Of a DNA stretch of 6,937 bases, positions 5,913 through 6,937 are shown piece after piece; within the stretch, counting starts at the first letter, position 1, and the number at the start of each line of letters is the position of its first letter. The notes beneath the pieces were generated by a model. That model was not told the origin of the DNA. It was given only the letters and a program-made list of their open reading frames with translations, and searched no databases. Source of the stretch: Thermoplasmata archaeon. GTDB lineage: Archaea > Thermoplasmatota > Thermoplasmata > Lutacidiplasmatales > UBA184. The translations under genes and the position numbers were made by a program. Location: contig JASHSA010000143.1 of the NCBI GenBank assembly GCA_030037035.1, forward strand, positions 1 to 6,937, given 5' to 3'.

Positions 5913-6936
5913 ACAGCGGCACCCCGTCGACGGCGACCGTCGCGCCCCCGAGGGTGATCCACGAAAGGTAGCGGCAGCGATTCGCGCCGCCGTACGTCGA
6001 GTTCCCCCCGATCGCGAGCGTGACGGCCCCCTCCTCCTCGTCCTCGGCGTGGGGGACGCCGGGCGCGAGCGCCCGGTTGAGGCCGATGCCGAAGAGGGCG
6101 ACGGTCTCCCGGCCCCGGGGCGCGACGGCGAACTCCGACTCGAACGCCTCCGCCCCCTCCGCGTACCAGTAGTTGCGCAGCCGCCCCCCGTCGATCTCCC
6201 ACTGGCCGCCCGCGACGCGGCCCCCGGGCAGGAAGCTCGGTCGGTTCGCGACCGCCGTCCCGTAGGCGGAGCGCTCGTCGACGGCGACGACGACCGACCC
6301 GGCCGGCGCCGTGGCGACCGCACGGCCGCGACGCCGGTCCAGGCGGTCGACGGCCCCGTCGTCGACCCAGGGGGTGCGACGGCGCAACCGGAGCCGGACG
6401 TCGGTGCCGTCGTCCCCCGTGACCCGCACCTCCCGGCCGGTCGCGAGCAGCCGCTCGACGCGCCGACCGGACGCCGCGATCGCGGGGTAGTCGGCCTCCG
6501 AGACCGCACGGAGCAGCCGGCTCCGCCACATCGCGCCCGGCACCCCCCAGAACTCCGCCTCGGCGTCCGAGGCGTAGCCGAGCAGGCAGCGGATCCGGCG
6601 AGGGCCGCTCGCCGACCGCGGGGCGAGCCAGAGGTCGTCGTGGCCGCTGAGGGGAGCGAAGAGGTCGCGGGGGAGGCCCCGGAGCCGGGGACGGTCGGCC
6701 GGCCCGGGGAAGTACAGCAACGCGTCGCTCGAGCGGAGCGCGGCGCGCGCGGTCCGCGGCAGGGTCGACCAGCCCGAGGTCGAGCGGGCGAGGTCGACGC
6801 CGCGCCAGAACGCCGACTCGTCCTCGAGGAAGAGCACCGGCCGGGCGCCGACCCGCCGCGCCTCGGCGACGACCGCCGACGCCCACGGCAGCGTGTGGTT
6901 CCAGCTCAGGACGAGCAGGTGCTCTCCCCGCCGCAG
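5890..6936 (-). CDS. Aminopeptidase T (M29)-like protein, N-terminus outside window
   Basis: The frame is open to the end of the window, giving 348 residues; the GTG at 6837 is not the real start because the upstream codons continue the family pattern (RRGEHLLVLSWNHT, then VAEARRVGARPVLF). Probably only some 10-30 residues are missing. The similarity is to the M29 aminopeptidase/COG2309 group. It shows PAGSVVVAV (residues about 211-219), which takes the place of the family P-x-GE-V-F motif; FGIGLN (282-287); LAIGGNSTYGGANR (307-320); and a final VAVDG-x-x-L strand. M29 enzymes are two-metal exopeptidases with Glu, Glu, His and a terminal H-x-D motif. At the matching places I read Ser, Leu, Thr and YLS, so the metal site seems to be gone. 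Other members of the fold are not peptidases, so the function is uncertain. Its stop overlaps the MPG start by 23 bases, suggesting co-expression. Confidence 0.75.
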   Translation of the reverse strand: MRRGEHLLVLSWNHTLPWASAVVAEARRVGARPVLFLEDESAFWRGVDLARSTSGWSTLPRTARAALRSSDALLYFPGPADRPRLRGLPRDLFAPLSGHDDLWLAPRSASGPRRIRCLLGYASDAEAEFWGVPGAMWRSRLLRAVSEADYPAIAASGRRVERLLATGREVRVTGDDGTDVRLRLRRRTPWVDDGAVDRLDRRRGRAVATAPAGSVVVAVDERSAYGTAVANRPSFLPGGRVAGGQWEIDGGRLRNYWYAEGAEAFESEFAVAPRGRETVALFGIGLNRALAPGVPHAEDEEEGAVTLAIGGNSTYGGANRCRYLSWITLGGATVAVDGVPLCDRGQLL

Positions 6937-6937
6937 G

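Noticed and set aside
5913..6509. Upstream extension of the MPG frame to 6509
   Set aside because: This part is out of frame inside the M29-like gene, is Arg/Ser/Pro-rich, and carries no glycosylase similarity; the GTG at 5912 is the sensible start.

Overview
The window looks like a compact piece of an archaeal chromosome with very high G+C (around 70% or more by eye, not computed). Three things point to archaea. There is an Sm-like (LSm) RNA-binding protein directly followed by ribosomal protein L37e, a classic archaeal gene pair. Several genes have an A+T-rich box about 26 nt before the start codon and no usable Shine-Dalgarno sequence, as expected for leaderless archaeal transcripts. The neighbours are euryarchaeal in type. 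A DNA gyrase A subunit with a C-terminal pinwheel domain, together with arginine-rich rather than uniformly acidic proteins, argues against Halobacteria. A high-GC Thermoplasmatota lineage is my best guess, but this is inference. Coding density is near 100%: no intergenic stretch exceeds 75 bases, and there are no RNA genes, mobile elements, CRISPR arrays or att sites.

Layout. Positions 2-2814 (+): the 3' part of gyrA, a 61-residue zinc-ribbon protein overlapping the gyrA stop, and a class I SAM-dependent methyltransferase. Positions 2837-4117 (-): dihydropteroate synthase with an extra N-terminal domain, convergent with the methyltransferase. Positions 4118-4191: a 74-base divergent promoter region. 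Positions 4192-5338 (+): a P-loop kinase-like protein, LSm and L37e, tightly packed (ATGA overlap, then an 11-base gap). Positions 5223-6936 (-): an Aag/MPG-type alkyladenine DNA glycosylase whose 3' end runs antisense into the L37e gene, preceded by an aminopeptidase T (M29)-like protein whose 5' end lies outside the window.

The genes are mainly housekeeping: DNA topology (GyrA), alkylation repair (MPG), pterin/folate synthesis (DHPS), and RNA and ribosome function (LSm, L37e). The methyltransferase, zinc ribbon, kinase and M29-like protein have no assigned substrate. Initiation signals fall into two classes. Apparent first cistrons (methyltransferase, DHPS, kinase, LSm) have a TATA-like box and little or no leader. 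Internal cistrons (zinc ribbon, L37e, and more weakly MPG) have a Shine-Dalgarno sequence 6-7 nt before the start. I see no obviously new multi-gene system. The most notable points are the long convergent overlap of MPG with L37e, the M29-like protein that appears to have lost its metal ligands, and the Shine-Dalgarno sequence written inside the acidic tail of gyrA.
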